DNA of 64,000 bases from Halomonas sp. McH1-25 (GCF_022348165.1 NZ_JAKRFI010000004.1:372001-436000), one strand, 5' to 3'; positions 30,839-39,020 are shown, counted from the stretch's first letter. Numbers and translations are program-made. The notes: generated by a model from the sequence alone, not told the origin.

Positions 30839-31717
30839 CTAGTCCTTGGCTTCGAGCTTGTCCTGCGTTCTCAGCCTGAAGTCGCTGGCATCGTGGCGCT
30901 CGTGCAGCTGTTCCTCGAGCGGGCCGAAGGTGCGGTTGACCATATAGCCACGCCTCACTGCCGGGCGTGCGTCGATCTCCTTGGCCCAGCGCTGCACATG
31001 CTCGTAGGACTCGACCTGTAAAAACTCGCCGGCCTCGTAGAGCCGCCCCAGCACCAGTTGTCCGTACCATGGCCAATTGGCGATATCCGCGATGGTGTAT
31101 TCGTTCCCGCCCAAATAGCGCGACTCGGCCAGGCGACGATTGAGCACGTCGAGCTGGCGTTTGACCTCCATGGTGTAACGGTCGATGGCGTACTCGATCT
31201 TGGTCGGTGCATAGGTGTAGAAATGACCGAAACCACCACCGAGGAATGGCGCACTGCCCATCTGCCAGAACAGCCAGTTGAGCGCCTCGGTACGTGCGAC
31301 GTAATCTTCGGGCTCGGGCAGCAAGGTACCGAACTTGTCGGCGAGATAGAGCAGGATCGCCCCGGACTCGAACACCCGCGTGGGCTCGGGCGTGCTGTAG
31401 TCCATCAATGCCGGGATCTTGGAATTCGGATTGACCTTGACGAAGCCGCTGCCGAACTGGTCGCCGTCCCCGATCTGGATCGGCCAGGCATCGTATTCGG
31501 CGTCGAAGTCCTGCGCCAGCAGCTCCTCGAACATGATGCCGACCTTGACGCCGTTAGGCGTGGCCAGCGAGTAGAGCTGGAATGGGTGTTTGCCGACCGG
31601 CAATTCCTTATCATGCGTCGGCCCGGCAATGGGGCGATTGACGCTTGCAAAATGGCCGCCGCTTTCCTTGTCCCAGGTCCAGACCGTCGGTGGGGTATAG
31701 TCGTTATCCTGACTCAT
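30839..31717 (-). CDS. yghU: Glutathione-dependent disulfide-bond oxidoreductase YghU
   Basis: Nu-class glutathione transferase of 292 residues. It matches E. coli YghU along its whole length as I recall it: PPTVWTWDKESGGHFASVNR, GPTHDKELPVGKHPFQLYS, NPNSKIPALMD and LNEQLHERHDASDF-like C-terminus (EEQLHERHDASDF). The enzyme binds two glutathiones and acts on disulfides and peroxides rather than as a classical transferase. Cytosolic. It faces the FMN reductase, and both suit redox stress. Confidence 0.95.
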   Translation of the reverse strand: MSQDNDYTPPTVWTWDKESGGHFASVNRPIAGPTHDKELPVGKHPFQLYSLATPNGVKVGIMFEELLAQDFDAEYDAWPIQIGDGDQFGSGFVKVNPNSKIPALMDYSTPEPTRVFESGAILLYLADKFGTLLPEPEDYVARTEALNWLFWQMGSAPFLGGGFGHFYTYAPTKIEYAIDRYTMEVKRQLDVLNRRLAESRYLGGNEYTIADIANWPWYGQLVLGRLYEAGEFLQVESYEHVQRWAKEIDARPAVRRGYMVNRTFGPLEEQLHERHDASDFRLRTQDKLEAKD

Positions 31718-31812
31718 GCAATCTCCTTGCTAAGGTTGACCGGTTCACGCATCAAAATAGCCCAGGAACCCACCCCCTTCGACCATAAACCGCTCGATAA
31801 CGCCGAGCGCAT

Positions 31813-32433
31813 TCAATCACTGTAGATACCTGGCGCGCTGGAGCAATGAAATTCCCAGCACTGATGGATATCCTCGGCCAGGGTGCGCCCTTCGGAGAGC
31901 GGCGGCAGGTCGTCGAGATCGAAGAAATCGGCAGCATCGGTCTCGTTGTTGGCGACGAACTCGCCGCCCTCGTGGTCGCACAGGTAGAACAGCTTGTAAA
32001 TGTGATCCGGCGATACCGGCGTGTAGGGATGCAGGCTGCGATCCTTGAGCATCGCCAGGCGTGGGTTGCTGGCGCGATGGCCCGACTCTTCGACGATTTC
32101 GCGCAGCACGCAGGACGACGGCCCTTCGTTGACGTCCGCCCAGCCGCCGGGCAACGCCCAGCGGCCATCCTTGATCTCGCGCACCAGCAGCACTTGGCCC
32201 CGCTCGAATACCGCCCCGCGTACATCCACCTTGGGCGTGGCGTAGCCCGCATCGGGAATGATGAAATTCTCGACCCGGTCGATGGGCACGTCGGCCAGCA
32301 CCGCAAACATCCGGTTGGTCAGCACCTCGAGCTGGCGGTAACGCTCGAGCTCGTACTTATTGTCGGTGTAGGTTTGCCCCGTCTGCGCAATGGAGCGAAG
32401 CTGCTTGGCGAAGGCGACCCAATCGTGTGGCAT
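31813..32433 (-). CDS. NUDIX hydrolase with NUDIX_N_2 domain
   Basis: 206 residues. The N-terminal helical part (WVAFAKQLRSIAQTGQTYTDNKYELERY) is the domain found in hydrolases of X-linked nucleoside diphosphates, such as ADP-ribose or UDP-sugars. The Nudix box runs from Gly97 to Gly118 (GWADVNEGPSSCVLREIVEESG) with Glu112, Glu115 and Glu116 for metal. The start at 32433 was chosen for family fit; the frame stays open another 200 codons upstream, but that part is antisense to the next gene. Confidence 0.9.
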   Translation of the reverse strand: MPHDWVAFAKQLRSIAQTGQTYTDNKYELERYRQLEVLTNRMFAVLADVPIDRVENFIIPDAGYATPKVDVRGAVFERGQVLLVREIKDGRWALPGGWADVNEGPSSCVLREIVEESGHRASNPRLAMLKDRSLHPYTPVSPDHIYKLFYLCDHEGGEFVANNETDAADFFDLDDLPPLSEGRTLAEDIHQCWEFHCSSAPGIYSD

Positions 32434-32577
32434 GAACTGTTTTCCTCGCTGATACACGGTCTGGTAAAAAACCTTGGCACATCTTCCCCGCTCGTGCACT
32501 GCGCCCGAGACAAGCCCCGCCCCCTCTCTGCTACGGTTAGTGATGTATTCAACAGTGCGTGAGATAAGGAGGTCACC

Positions 32578-33129
32578 ATGGCCAGCGACTGGCATGCCGA
32601 TCCGCTCGTGTGGGGCAACGGCCCGCATCTCTTCGAAGTCTTTCTGGAGCCGACCTGCCCGTTCTCGGTGAAGACGTTCGACAAGCTGGACGACTTCCTG
32701 GACCAGGCCGGAGCGTCCAGCGTACGCGTAAAGCTCTGGTTCAACCCCCAGCCCTGGCACCTCCTCTCCCCCATCGTTACCCGTGCCATCGTCGCCGCCT
32801 CGACACTCGACGGCGGCAAGGAGACGGCAAAGAAAGTCATGGCTGCCGTGGCCGCCCATCGCGATGAATTCGTCTTCGAGAACCACTGCACCGGGCCGAA
32901 TCGCGACGCGACGCCCAACGACATTCTCAAGCGACTGGAAGCATACAGCGGCATCGCTCTCACCCAGGCCTTCGAGATTCCCGACCTCGATAACGCCGTG
33001 AAACGTCATGCCAAGTATGCCCGTCAGAACGGCATCCACAGCACGCCGACCTTCATGGTCGACGGTCTGGTGGACCAGAGCATGAGCAGCGACGATGACG
33101 TGAGCGAGTGGGTAAAGCGCTTTCGGTGA
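32578..33129 (+). CDS. DsbA-like thioredoxin-fold protein with CPFS motif
   Basis: 183 residues, no signal peptide, so probably cytosolic. The start of the fold (GPHLFEVFLEPTCPFS) carries C27-P-F-S30 in place of CxxC, giving a monothiol site. HSTPTFMVDG gives the cis-proline loop, and the insert is helical as in DsbA/2-hydroxychromene isomerase relatives. One further Cys (NHCTGP) could resolve. Likely a disulfide or glutathione-linked reductase (inference). Divergent from the NUDIX gene. AAGGAGG is near the ATG. Confidence 0.82.
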   Translation: MASDWHADPLVWGNGPHLFEVFLEPTCPFSVKTFDKLDDFLDQAGASSVRVKLWFNPQPWHLLSPIVTRAIVAASTLDGGKETAKKVMAAVAAHRDEFVFENHCTGPNRDATPNDILKRLEAYSGIALTQAFEIPDLDNAVKRHAKYARQNGIHSTPTFMVDGLVDQSMSSDDDVSEWVKRFR

Positions 33130-33167
33130 CAGCAGCTTGCCAACGCTGCGTCACTTCATGAATGACG

Positions 33168-34022
33168 TCATGACGGCGTTTGTCTGCTGGCTGCTTCGCC
33201 GTTCACCCAGCGGGCGAAGGCGGAGGCCTGGGGGTCCGTTTCCTGAACGGCATACACCACCAGGCGTAGATGACGGCTCTCGTCGACGATCAGGCTGGTG
33301 TGCTCGAAGCCGACTGCACCTAGCCCGTCGATATCGAGCGTCCTGACACCCTGGCAGGGCGCGTGAACGTCGTGTTGATGCCACCACTGCCTGAATTCCG
33401 GCGCGACCTTCTTGAGTTCTTCGACCAGGGAGCCGATCGCCGGATCGCCATCGGCGCGGGCATAGTCGCGCCGGAAACTGGAGAGAATGCGCGGGGCCTG
33501 AGCCGACCAATCGGCGATCACCCGGCGCAACGCGGGTTCGGCGAACAGCATCCACAGCAGGTTGCGATACGCTGCCGGTTGCGCCGCGAAATCGAATATA
33601 CGGTCCGCCGCGCCGTTCCAGGCCAGCACGTCCCAGCGCAGATTCAATACGTAACTGGGCCGCGTCGACAGATCGTCCATCAGGCGTCTCACCAACGGCG
33701 GCACCTGGCACCACGTCTTGCCCGGCTCGATGGGCGGGCGCTGATGGGTCAGCATGAACAGATGACGCCGCTCCGCCGCATCCAGCTTCAACGCCTTGGC
33801 CAGGTTGTCCAGGAAAGTGGACGACACGCCAATCTCGCGCCCCTGCTCCAGCCAGGTGTACCAGGTCAGCCCGACACCCGCGAGCGCTGCGACCTCCTCG
33901 CGCCGTAGCCCCGGCGTGCGCCGGCGTGTGCCCATGGGGAGCCCGACCTCTTCCGGCGAGATTCGCTCGCGCCGGGTGCGTAGAAATTCGCCGAGTTCGT
34001 GCCGTGTCCGCTCGAGAGCCAT
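33168..34022 (-). CDS. XRE-family regulator with MmyB-like ligand-binding domain
   Basis: 284 residues. The helix-turn-helix spans about residues 8-70 (LGEFLRTRRERISPEEVGL, RRTPGLRREEVAALAGVGLTWYTWLEQGR). The rest is the MmyB-like PAS-related domain (RPSYVLNLRWDVLAWNGAADRIF, LLWMLFAEPALR). Such proteins bind fatty-acid-like ligands. The start at 34022 fits the family N-terminus. Divergent from an MFS gene, which is the probable target, with a small dyad between them. Confidence 0.92.
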   Translation of the reverse strand: MALERTRHELGEFLRTRRERISPEEVGLPMGTRRRTPGLRREEVAALAGVGLTWYTWLEQGREIGVSSTFLDNLAKALKLDAAERRHLFMLTHQRPPIEPGKTWCQVPPLVRRLMDDLSTRPSYVLNLRWDVLAWNGAADRIFDFAAQPAAYRNLLWMLFAEPALRRVIADWSAQAPRILSSFRRDYARADGDPAIGSLVEELKKVAPEFRQWWHQHDVHAPCQGVRTLDIDGLGAVGFEHTSLIVDESRHLRLVVYAVQETDPQASAFARWVNGEAASRQTPS

Positions 34023-34049
34023 GCTGTTGCCTTTAGTAATAGCATAAAC

Positions 34050-34064
34050 GGTTAAATTGTAACC
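34050..34064. promoter_or_regulatory. Candidate operator between XRE/MmyB and MFS genes
   Basis: GGTTA-AATTG-TAACC (34050-34064), a perfect 5-bp dyad in an A+T-rich stretch 28 bp from the regulator start and 72 bp from the MFS start, placed to control both. Confidence 0.5.
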
Positions 34065-34135
34065 CTTTAAGCCTAACAGCAAACTGCCCGTACTTTCCGT
34101 TCCACCGCACCTTTTACCGAAAAGGAAACGTACGC

Positions 34136-35308
34136 ATGGCACACGTATCACGCAGCACGACCTCTCTCATCGCCACCGGCGCCTTCGCGCTGGGAATGGC
34201 GTCCTACGTGACCGCCGGCCTGATCCCGATGATCCAGGCCGAGTTTGCGGTTTCCGTCTCCGTGGCCGCGCAACTCGTCACGGCATTCACCCTGGCCTAC
34301 GGGCTAGGATCGCCCCTGTGTGTCGCCCTGCTGCCCGCCCATCGCCAGCGTGGTGGCCTGTTCGCCATGCTGGGCCTGTTCGTGGTCGCCAACGCGACCA
34401 GCGCCATGGCGACGGATATCGTGACCCTGATAGCCTTGCGCGTTGTCGCCGGAATGGCGGCGGGCACCTATCTGGCGATAGGCATTGCGGCGGCCGTCGG
34501 CGTGTCACCGGATGGGCAACGCGGCAAGGCCATTTCGATCATCATGGGCGGCATGGCGAGCGGCACTGTCCTCGGCGTGCCGTTCAGCCTATTGCTCGCG
34601 GAGCGTTGGGGGTGGCAAGCGGCCCTGTGGCTGATTGCGGCGATAGGGCTTATCGCGCTCGTCGGTCTGATGTACCGGCTCCCGCCGCTACCCACAACGC
34701 CGACAGTGCCTGTGCACAAGAAGCTGGCCATCCTGGCCGACCGTCACGTCATCGGCCTGCTTTCGATCTCGCTGCTGGCCGCCATTGCCAGCCTGGGCAT
34801 GTACACCTTCATCGCCCCGCTGGTGACGGCTCATGGTGATCTGCCGGTGACCGCATTCCTGTGGGTCTGGGGTGTCGGCGGAGTGCTCGGCAGCTTCCTG
34901 ATCGGGACGTTGATGGATCGCTTCCAGGGGCACACCTTGATCTTCGCCATCCTGCTACTGCTGGGCGTTGCGCTGATCTCCCTGCCGTTTCTCATCGCTC
35001 TAGATGCTTGGTTCGCGCTTGTTCCCATCGCGCTCTGGGGCGCCGTGGGATGGGCGCTTCAGGTTCCGCAGAACAACGAACTGATGAAAGCGCGAGACCG
35101 CCATGGCGACGGCAACCTGGCGGTGGCGCTGAATGAATCGGCGCTTTATCTGGGCAGTGCCATGGGCGCCTCGATCGGCGGTCTGGTCCTGGCCTTGCAT
35201 GTGCCGGTCGACATGCTGTCGATTGGCGCAGGATGCATCGCCCTGCTGGGAATCGGCGTACAAGGCTTGTACCTGCGCACATCGGTACGGCGCGCCGTAT
35301 CTCACTGA
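34136..35308 (+). CDS. MFS transporter, DHA1 (AraJ/drug-efflux-like)
   Basis: Twelve-segment carrier of 390 residues. TM4 motif ALRVVAGMAAGTYLAIGIAAAVG and the loop PDGQRGKAISIIMGGMASGTVLGVPF are typical of the DHA1 group (AraJ, sugar or purine efflux). AAGGA lies upstream of the ATG. Divergent from the MmyB-like regulator, and an efflux role under its control is a reasonable inference. Confidence 0.9.
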   Translation: MAHVSRSTTSLIATGAFALGMASYVTAGLIPMIQAEFAVSVSVAAQLVTAFTLAYGLGSPLCVALLPAHRQRGGLFAMLGLFVVANATSAMATDIVTLIALRVVAGMAAGTYLAIGIAAAVGVSPDGQRGKAISIIMGGMASGTVLGVPFSLLLAERWGWQAALWLIAAIGLIALVGLMYRLPPLPTTPTVPVHKKLAILADRHVIGLLSISLLAAIASLGMYTFIAPLVTAHGDLPVTAFLWVWGVGGVLGSFLIGTLMDRFQGHTLIFAILLLLGVALISLPFLIALDAWFALVPIALWGAVGWALQVPQNNELMKARDRHGDGNLAVALNESALYLGSAMGASIGGLVLALHVPVDMLSIGAGCIALLGIGVQGLYLRTSVRRAVSH

Positions 35309-35353
35309 GCGCAGGGATCGACAACACGCCCAGAGATAGAACGGACCAGGCAT

Positions 35354-35500
35354 TCATTCCCTCAAGCTGCGCTCGAAGAAATTTATCAGGTGGGCGTGGT
35401 GCTCATTCTCGGCCTCGCTGCGGGGGATATGGTCCTCGCTCTCGTAGTAAGGAACGGTGCCTGCCTTAGGCTGATTCAAATAGCGCGATCCGGTTTCAGT
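35354..35500 (-). pseudogene. Possible C-terminal gene remnant
   Basis: Downstream of the Atu4866-like gene a frame without its own start ends TVPYYESEDHIPRSEAENEH and HHAHLINFFERSLRE before a stop at 35354. The composition is protein-like and faintly recalls the last strand and helix of an alpha/beta hydrolase of the S9 type. It may mark the right side of the deletion that truncated the neighbouring LysR gene. Weak evidence; chance is possible. Confidence 0.25.
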
Positions 35501-35741
35501 CAGCCCCTTGGCGGTACAGCACCATCCCGCCATGATGCAGCACCCCATCGATGAAGTCGCCATCGGCGGTAAAGCCGGTATCGTCCCAATACTCGATATG
35601 GTGACCGGTAACCTCATAGCGCCCTTGATAGGCGCTCTCGCGATTGCCACGCGCTTCGTCGTAACGACCATTCGGCAGTAGTTCATGGCGCACGTGGCCA
35701 TCTGCCGTGGCCCACATGCCGACATAGGGATGATCTGTCAT
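35496..35741 (-). CDS. Atu4866-like small protein
   Basis: 81 residues beginning MTDHPYVGMWATADGHVRHE and continuing with LLPNGRYDEARGNRESAYQG, YEVTGHHIEYWDDTGFTADG and GVLHHGGMVLYRQ. This is the compact beta-barrel family named after Agrobacterium Atu4866; function unknown, often next to LysR or AraC regulators. A very strong AAGGAGGT box lies 7 bp before the ATG at 35741, so it is translated on its own, although the frame is continuous with the truncated LysR upstream. Confidence 0.8.
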   Translation of the reverse strand: MTDHPYVGMWATADGHVRHELLPNGRYDEARGNRESAYQGRYEVTGHHIEYWDDTGFTADGDFIDGVLHHGGMVLYRQGAD

Positions 35742-35780
35742 TGCCGGACCTCCTTCATGGTTCGTCTGATTTGCCGCGTA

Positions 35781-36209
35781 CGCATCGAAACTGGCCTCGA
35801 CCATGTCCACCGGTTGATCGTCCAGGGTCAGATCGAGTTCGATATCGGGATAGGCTTCGGCGAATGCCGCCAGCAGCGGCTCTAGATAAAGCTGATATCC
35901 CACCCGGAAGGCATGAATCCGCAACCGGCCGCGGGGGCGCTCGCCCAATTCCACGGCATCGGTAACCGCAGCCTCGACCTCGCTCATCGCCGGGCCAAGC
36001 CGTTGCAGCAACCGCTCGCCGGCCTGAGTCAGCGCCACCCGGCGCGTCGTCCGGTTGAATAACCGTACTTCCAGACGTGACTCGAGCCCCTTGATCGTCT
36101 GGCTCAGCGCCGAGGGGGATACCTGCAACGCCTCCGCCGCACGCACGAAACTGCCCTGCTCGGCCACGGCGAGAAAGGCCTGGAGTTCGGCGAATTCACT
36201 CCCGCGCAT
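35781..36209 (-). pseudogene. Truncated LysR regulator, fused in frame to the Atu4866-like gene
   Basis: The start MRGSEFAELQAFLAVAEQGS, the helix-turn-helix (FVRAAEALQVSPSALSQTIK) and the first strands of the effector domain (RGRLRIHAFRVGYQLYLEPL, PVDMVEASFDA) are normal LysR. Homology stops at about residue 143, where family members continue with GIRLGE. Instead the frame runs through 13 codons (YAANQTNHEGGPA) into the Atu4866-like start. The effector domain is lost, so this is a deletion derivative. It could still bind DNA as a fusion of about 237 residues. It is 8 bp downstream of the VOC gene. Confidence 0.75.
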
Positions 36210-36217
36210 CGTCAGCA

Positions 36218-36646
36218 CTACCCGCCCAATGTCGTCCTGCCCTCGGCATCGATGGGGAAATAGGGATTGTGAGCCACCTCCCAGATATGCCCATCGGGGT
36301 CGGCGAAGTAGCCGACGTAGCCACCCCAAGTGGTTGCCTGGGCGGGCTTCACCAGACGACTACCGGCCTGCTTCGCCTCACTCAACACGACGTCCGCTTC
36401 CTCGCGACTGCGCGCATTGTAGGCAAGAGTGATACCTCCGAACCCGTCACCGTTGTCGCTAATCCCGATATCCTTCACCATGGCGTTGCGATGGTAGAGC
36501 GACAGGATCAGGCCGTTGAGCTGAAAGAACACCACCTCGTTCTCGACGGCCTGCCCAACCCGCCAACCCAGCCCCGTTTCGTAAAACTGGCGTGACCGCG
36601 CCAGATCGTCCACGCCTAGCGTGATCAGACTCATGCGCTGTTCCAT
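36218..36646 (-). CDS. VOC-family (glyoxalase/bleomycin-resistance-like) protein
   Basis: 142 residues. Paired beta-alpha-beta-beta-beta modules with SLITLGVDDLARSRQFYETG at the start, FQLNGLILSLY in the first module and GGYVGYFADPDGHIWEVAHN as the metal-site end. Usually a lyase, isomerase or dioxygenase domain on small molecules; the substrate is unknown. GAGGGAG lies before the ATG. It begins 12 bp after the AraC stop, so the two are probably cotranscribed. A second VOC start-like remnant occurs near 42193. Confidence 0.9.
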   Translation of the reverse strand: MEQRMSLITLGVDDLARSRQFYETGLGWRVGQAVENEVVFFQLNGLILSLYHRNAMVKDIGISDNGDGFGGITLAYNARSREEADVVLSEAKQAGSRLVKPAQATTWGGYVGYFADPDGHIWEVAHNPYFPIDAEGRTTLGG

Positions 36647-36658
36647 GGAACTCCCTCG

Positions 36659-37477
36659 CTATTCGGGGCCAGCCTGAATCCTAGGCCGGCGGTCAAGGTC
36701 TGTTATAGTCATAGTATATTGCTTCGGCGTGGCTCCGAACGTACGCCGAAACAGTGCGATGAAAGCACTGGCATTCTCGTAACCCAGTTCCAGCGCCACC
36801 CGTGTCACCGCATGGCCTGCCGCCAGCATTTCCAGCGCACGCAGCAAACGCACCCGCTGTCGCCACTCAGTCAGGGTAAATCCCGTCTCGCTAACGAAGC
36901 GTCGCGACAGCGTGCGTGGCGCCATGCCCACCCAAGCGGCCCACTCCTGCAGTCGCAGGGTGTCGTCTGGCCGTTCCGATAGTGCCCGAGCCACCTTCAG
37001 CACTCGCGGGTCTTTCGGCATCGGCAGTCCCAGCGCTTCATGGGGCAACGTGCGGATTTCATCCAGGAGCGCTTCGGCCAGTCGATGCTGCGCAGCATTC
37101 GGATTTTCTTCCGAGACCTGCACCAGTCGTGCCACCACTTCGCCCAGCAGGCCCGAGACGCCAAGCGTACAGGGCCGGTCGGGCAAATCAGTGCAGGCCG
37201 AAGGCACGACATAGGCGCTCCATCCCGAAAACGCACCATGGGAACGCAGGCCATGCACGACACCGGGCGGCACCCATACGGCATGCGTTGCCGGGACCAC
37301 CCACTGACCACTATCGGTATCGACCGACACCAGGCCATTCAAGGAGCCCAGGAGTTGCCCACGGGCATGACAATGCCGCTGTGTCGTGCGAAGCGTCTCG
37401 GAGTGCAGCACGGTTGCGACGACCAGCGGCCCTTCGCTAGACGAGGCTATGGCATGGGCAACCAGAGGAGACGACAT
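36659..37477 (-). CDS. AraC-family regulator with cupin N-domain
   Basis: 272 residues. The N-terminal cupin binds a ligand (TTQRHCHARGQLLGSLNGLVSV, WVVPATHAVWVPPGVVHGL), and the C-terminal pair of helix-turn-helix motifs reads LRLQEWAAWVGMAPRTLSRRF and HAVTRVALELGYENASAFI. First gene of a leftward unit with the VOC, truncated LysR and Atu4866-like genes, and divergent from the 83-residue gene at 37575. A perfect 10-bp palindrome lies just upstream. Confidence 0.92.
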   Translation of the reverse strand: MSSPLVAHAIASSSEGPLVVATVLHSETLRTTQRHCHARGQLLGSLNGLVSVDTDSGQWVVPATHAVWVPPGVVHGLRSHGAFSGWSAYVVPSACTDLPDRPCTLGVSGLLGEVVARLVQVSEENPNAAQHRLAEALLDEIRTLPHEALGLPMPKDPRVLKVARALSERPDDTLRLQEWAAWVGMAPRTLSRRFVSETGFTLTEWRQRVRLLRALEMLAAGHAVTRVALELGYENASAFIALFRRTFGATPKQYTMTITDLDRRPRIQAGPE

Positions 37478-37488
37478 ATAATGGCCTC

Positions 37489-37520
37489 ATTGCGCTATCA
37501 GTTGTCTTTTATAGCGCAAT
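37489..37520. promoter_or_regulatory. 10-bp palindromic operator candidate
   Basis: ATTGCGCTAT (37489-37498) and ATAGCGCAAT (37511-37520) form a perfect inverted repeat with 12 nt between. It is 12 bp upstream of the AraC gene and 55 bp from the divergent small gene, so it could control both. The arm spacing places the half-sites about two helical turns apart centre to centre. Confidence 0.6.
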
Positions 37521-37574
37521 AATGCCGACCGCATGAGCGTAGAGTGACCTTGCCATCTCAACGAGGACCTACCC

Positions 37575-37826
37575 ATGCGAGCTGAAGACATCCTTCCCGA
37601 CCACATGAACCAGATCGAACGCGACGGCATCGTCATTCGCAAAGGCAACGTCGGCGCTTTTCTCATCAACGCCAAACGTTGGTGCGATCCAACGACCCCG
37701 CCCGACGAGCGGACAACGCTGGAACGCGACATACTCGAGGCGTTGCCCGTACTGCGTGCCCTGGGTCTGTTCGAGGTGCTGACCGTGCGCGACCCGGCAC
37801 TGCAGCAACTGATCGAGTCGTACTAG
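37575..37826 (+). CDS. Conserved small protein, 83 residues, unknown function
   Basis: Starts MRAEDILPDHMNQIERDGIV and has IRKGNVGAFLINAKRWCDP and LEALPVLRALGLFEVLTVRD. It looks like a compact soluble helical protein with no signal or membrane segment. I recall similar unnamed proteins beside regulators in Proteobacteria, but give no function. Divergent from the AraC gene across the 37489-37520 palindrome. Confidence 0.75.
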   Translation: MRAEDILPDHMNQIERDGIVIRKGNVGAFLINAKRWCDPTTPPDERTTLERDILEALPVLRALGLFEVLTVRDPALQQLIESY

Positions 37827-37834
37827 GCTCGGCA

Positions 37835-37868
37835 GCGGGCCGTCGGCACGACGGGGGCGGCGGCCCGC
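37835..37868. terminator. Hairpin between convergent genes
   Basis: GCGGGCCG (37835-37842) pairs with CGGCCCGC (37861-37868) around an 18-nt loop, between the 83-residue gene and the convergent GNAT gene. No clear U-tract. Confidence 0.5.
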
Positions 37869-37894
37869 AATACGCGAGAGTGTAAACTCGAATC

Positions 37895-38335
37895 TCAGCC
37901 AAAGCGCATGAGCCATTCCGGCTCCCCGGTATGCGTATCCTCGCTCTCGCCCACGATGACGAATCCGTTCGTCTCGTAGAAACGCACGGCCCGAGCGTTC
38001 TTGCGATAGACATGCAGCTCAAGCATGGGCCGCAGCGACTTGGCGTGGTCCAGCAGCGCCCGGCCAATGCCCCGGCTCTGGCTCATGGGCATCACGAACA
38101 GGGCGGCCAGCGCCGTCTCATGCAACGAGACGAACCCCTTTATATCGCCGTCTTGCTCGTAGACGTAGTTTTCGGCAGCCGGCAAGTAGGCTTCCTGCAT
38201 GGCCGACCGTTGGGAATGCCAGAACGAATCAGGCACGAAATCGTGGGCTTCACATGAGGCTTCCAGCCAGACGGAGGCCATGGCCGGTATATCACGGGAC
38301 GTGCCTAGCCGGATCCTGCAACGACGATCAGTCAT
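37895..38335 (-). CDS. GNAT-family acetyltransferase (YjaB-like)
   Basis: 146 residues. RIRLGTSRDIPAMASVWLEA opens the fold, FVSLHETALAALFVMPMSQSRGIGRALLDHA carries the acetyl-CoA pyrophosphate loop (SRGIGRA), and NARAVRFYETNGFVIVGE is the last helix-strand. Overall it resembles YjaB, whose acceptor is unknown. The start at 38335 was chosen by family N-terminus; the ribosome site is weak. It follows the SnoaL gene by 82 bp in the same direction. Confidence 0.88.
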   Translation of the reverse strand: MTDRRCRIRLGTSRDIPAMASVWLEASCEAHDFVPDSFWHSQRSAMQEAYLPAAENYVYEQDGDIKGFVSLHETALAALFVMPMSQSRGIGRALLDHAKSLRPMLELHVYRKNARAVRFYETNGFVIVGESEDTHTGEPEWLMRFG

Positions 38336-38417
38336 TTTCGTGTTTTCTAATGGAATGGAGTCCGCACGATCTTGGCTGATCGGCGCAACGCGCACAAGCG
38401 AGGGAGGCAGAACACCC

Positions 38418-38804
38418 TCATAGCTGAGCCTCGATTGCCAGTTTATCGATAATCGACCATACCTGAACGATCTTTCCGTTCTTGAACGTATAGAAAACGT
38501 TCTCGGTGAAGCGCACTTTCCTGCCATTCACCGGCAGGCCAAGAAAGCTTCCTTGGGGCGTACAGTGAAAGCCCAAACGGCTCGCGACGCCTTGCAAGTC
38601 GGCAATCAATAGCTGAATCTCGAAATACAGATCCGGTATGGCGTCGAAATCCTTCTCCAGCATCTCGCGATAACCCGAAAGGCCAATCGCCCGACCATTG
38701 TGGTGCACGTCGTCATCGACGAACGCGCTTAGATTCGGCCAGTCCTGCCTGTTGAGACAAGCGATGTAGTCCCGGTAGATCGTGGAAAGCGTTTCTTCAG
38801 CCAT
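38418..38804 (-). CDS. SnoaL-like / ester cyclase family protein
   Basis: 128 residues with the NTF2-like cone fold: helices IYRDYIACLNRQDWPNLSAFV, HNGRAIGLSGYREMLEKDFDAIPDLYFEI and the strands GVASRLGFHCTPQGSFLGLPVNGRKV and NVFYTFKNGKIVQVWSIID. Enzymes of this family do cyclisations or hydrolyses without cofactor; many members have unknown roles. It may form a two-gene unit with the GNAT gene. Confidence 0.88.
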   Translation of the reverse strand: MAEETLSTIYRDYIACLNRQDWPNLSAFVDDDVHHNGRAIGLSGYREMLEKDFDAIPDLYFEIQLLIADLQGVASRLGFHCTPQGSFLGLPVNGRKVRFTENVFYTFKNGKIVQVWSIIDKLAIEAQL

Positions 38805-38985
38805 GCCTGTTATCCCATTTGTGGAAGCGGAAATTCACATTCCACCTTATGGCACACTTATCCGCCAGCCACTCCGTTAGTCTGAAAGCGAGTTGCCAAC
38901 CATCGCTGACGAACAATTGCCTCGCGGCATGGCAATCGCCCGATGTCCTCACAGGCGTGATTAAAAGCTCTGCCAAAGGCTGGTG

Positions 38986-39014
38986 TTGCGTTAACGACTC
39001 AGTCGTTCTATAAA
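38986..39014 (+). promoter_or_regulatory. Sigma-70 promoter of the XRE-methyltransferase/azlCD operon
   Basis: TTGCGT (38986-38991), a 17-bp spacer, then TATAAA (39009-39014). The expected transcript start near 39021 leaves a 25-nt leader with AGGGA 8 bp before the ATG at 39046. The -10 lies inside the 39003-39020 inverted-repeat site. Confidence 0.65.
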
Positions 39015-39020
39015 AAGAAC
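39003..39020. promoter_or_regulatory. Operator copy 1 overlapping the -10
   Basis: TCGTTCTATAAAAAGAAC, a GTTC-N8-GAAC dyad covering the promoter -10. On the other strand it reads GTTCTTTTTATAGAACGA, which equals the copy at 39304-39321 at 17 of 18 positions. Binding here would block RNA polymerase, fitting autorepression by the XRE protein encoded downstream (inference). Confidence 0.65.

Noticed and set aside
32434-33039. A 202-codon upstream extension of the NUDIX gene
   Set aside because: The extension is antisense to the DsbA-like gene and lacks family similarity; the NUDIX_N domain starts at the chosen ATG.
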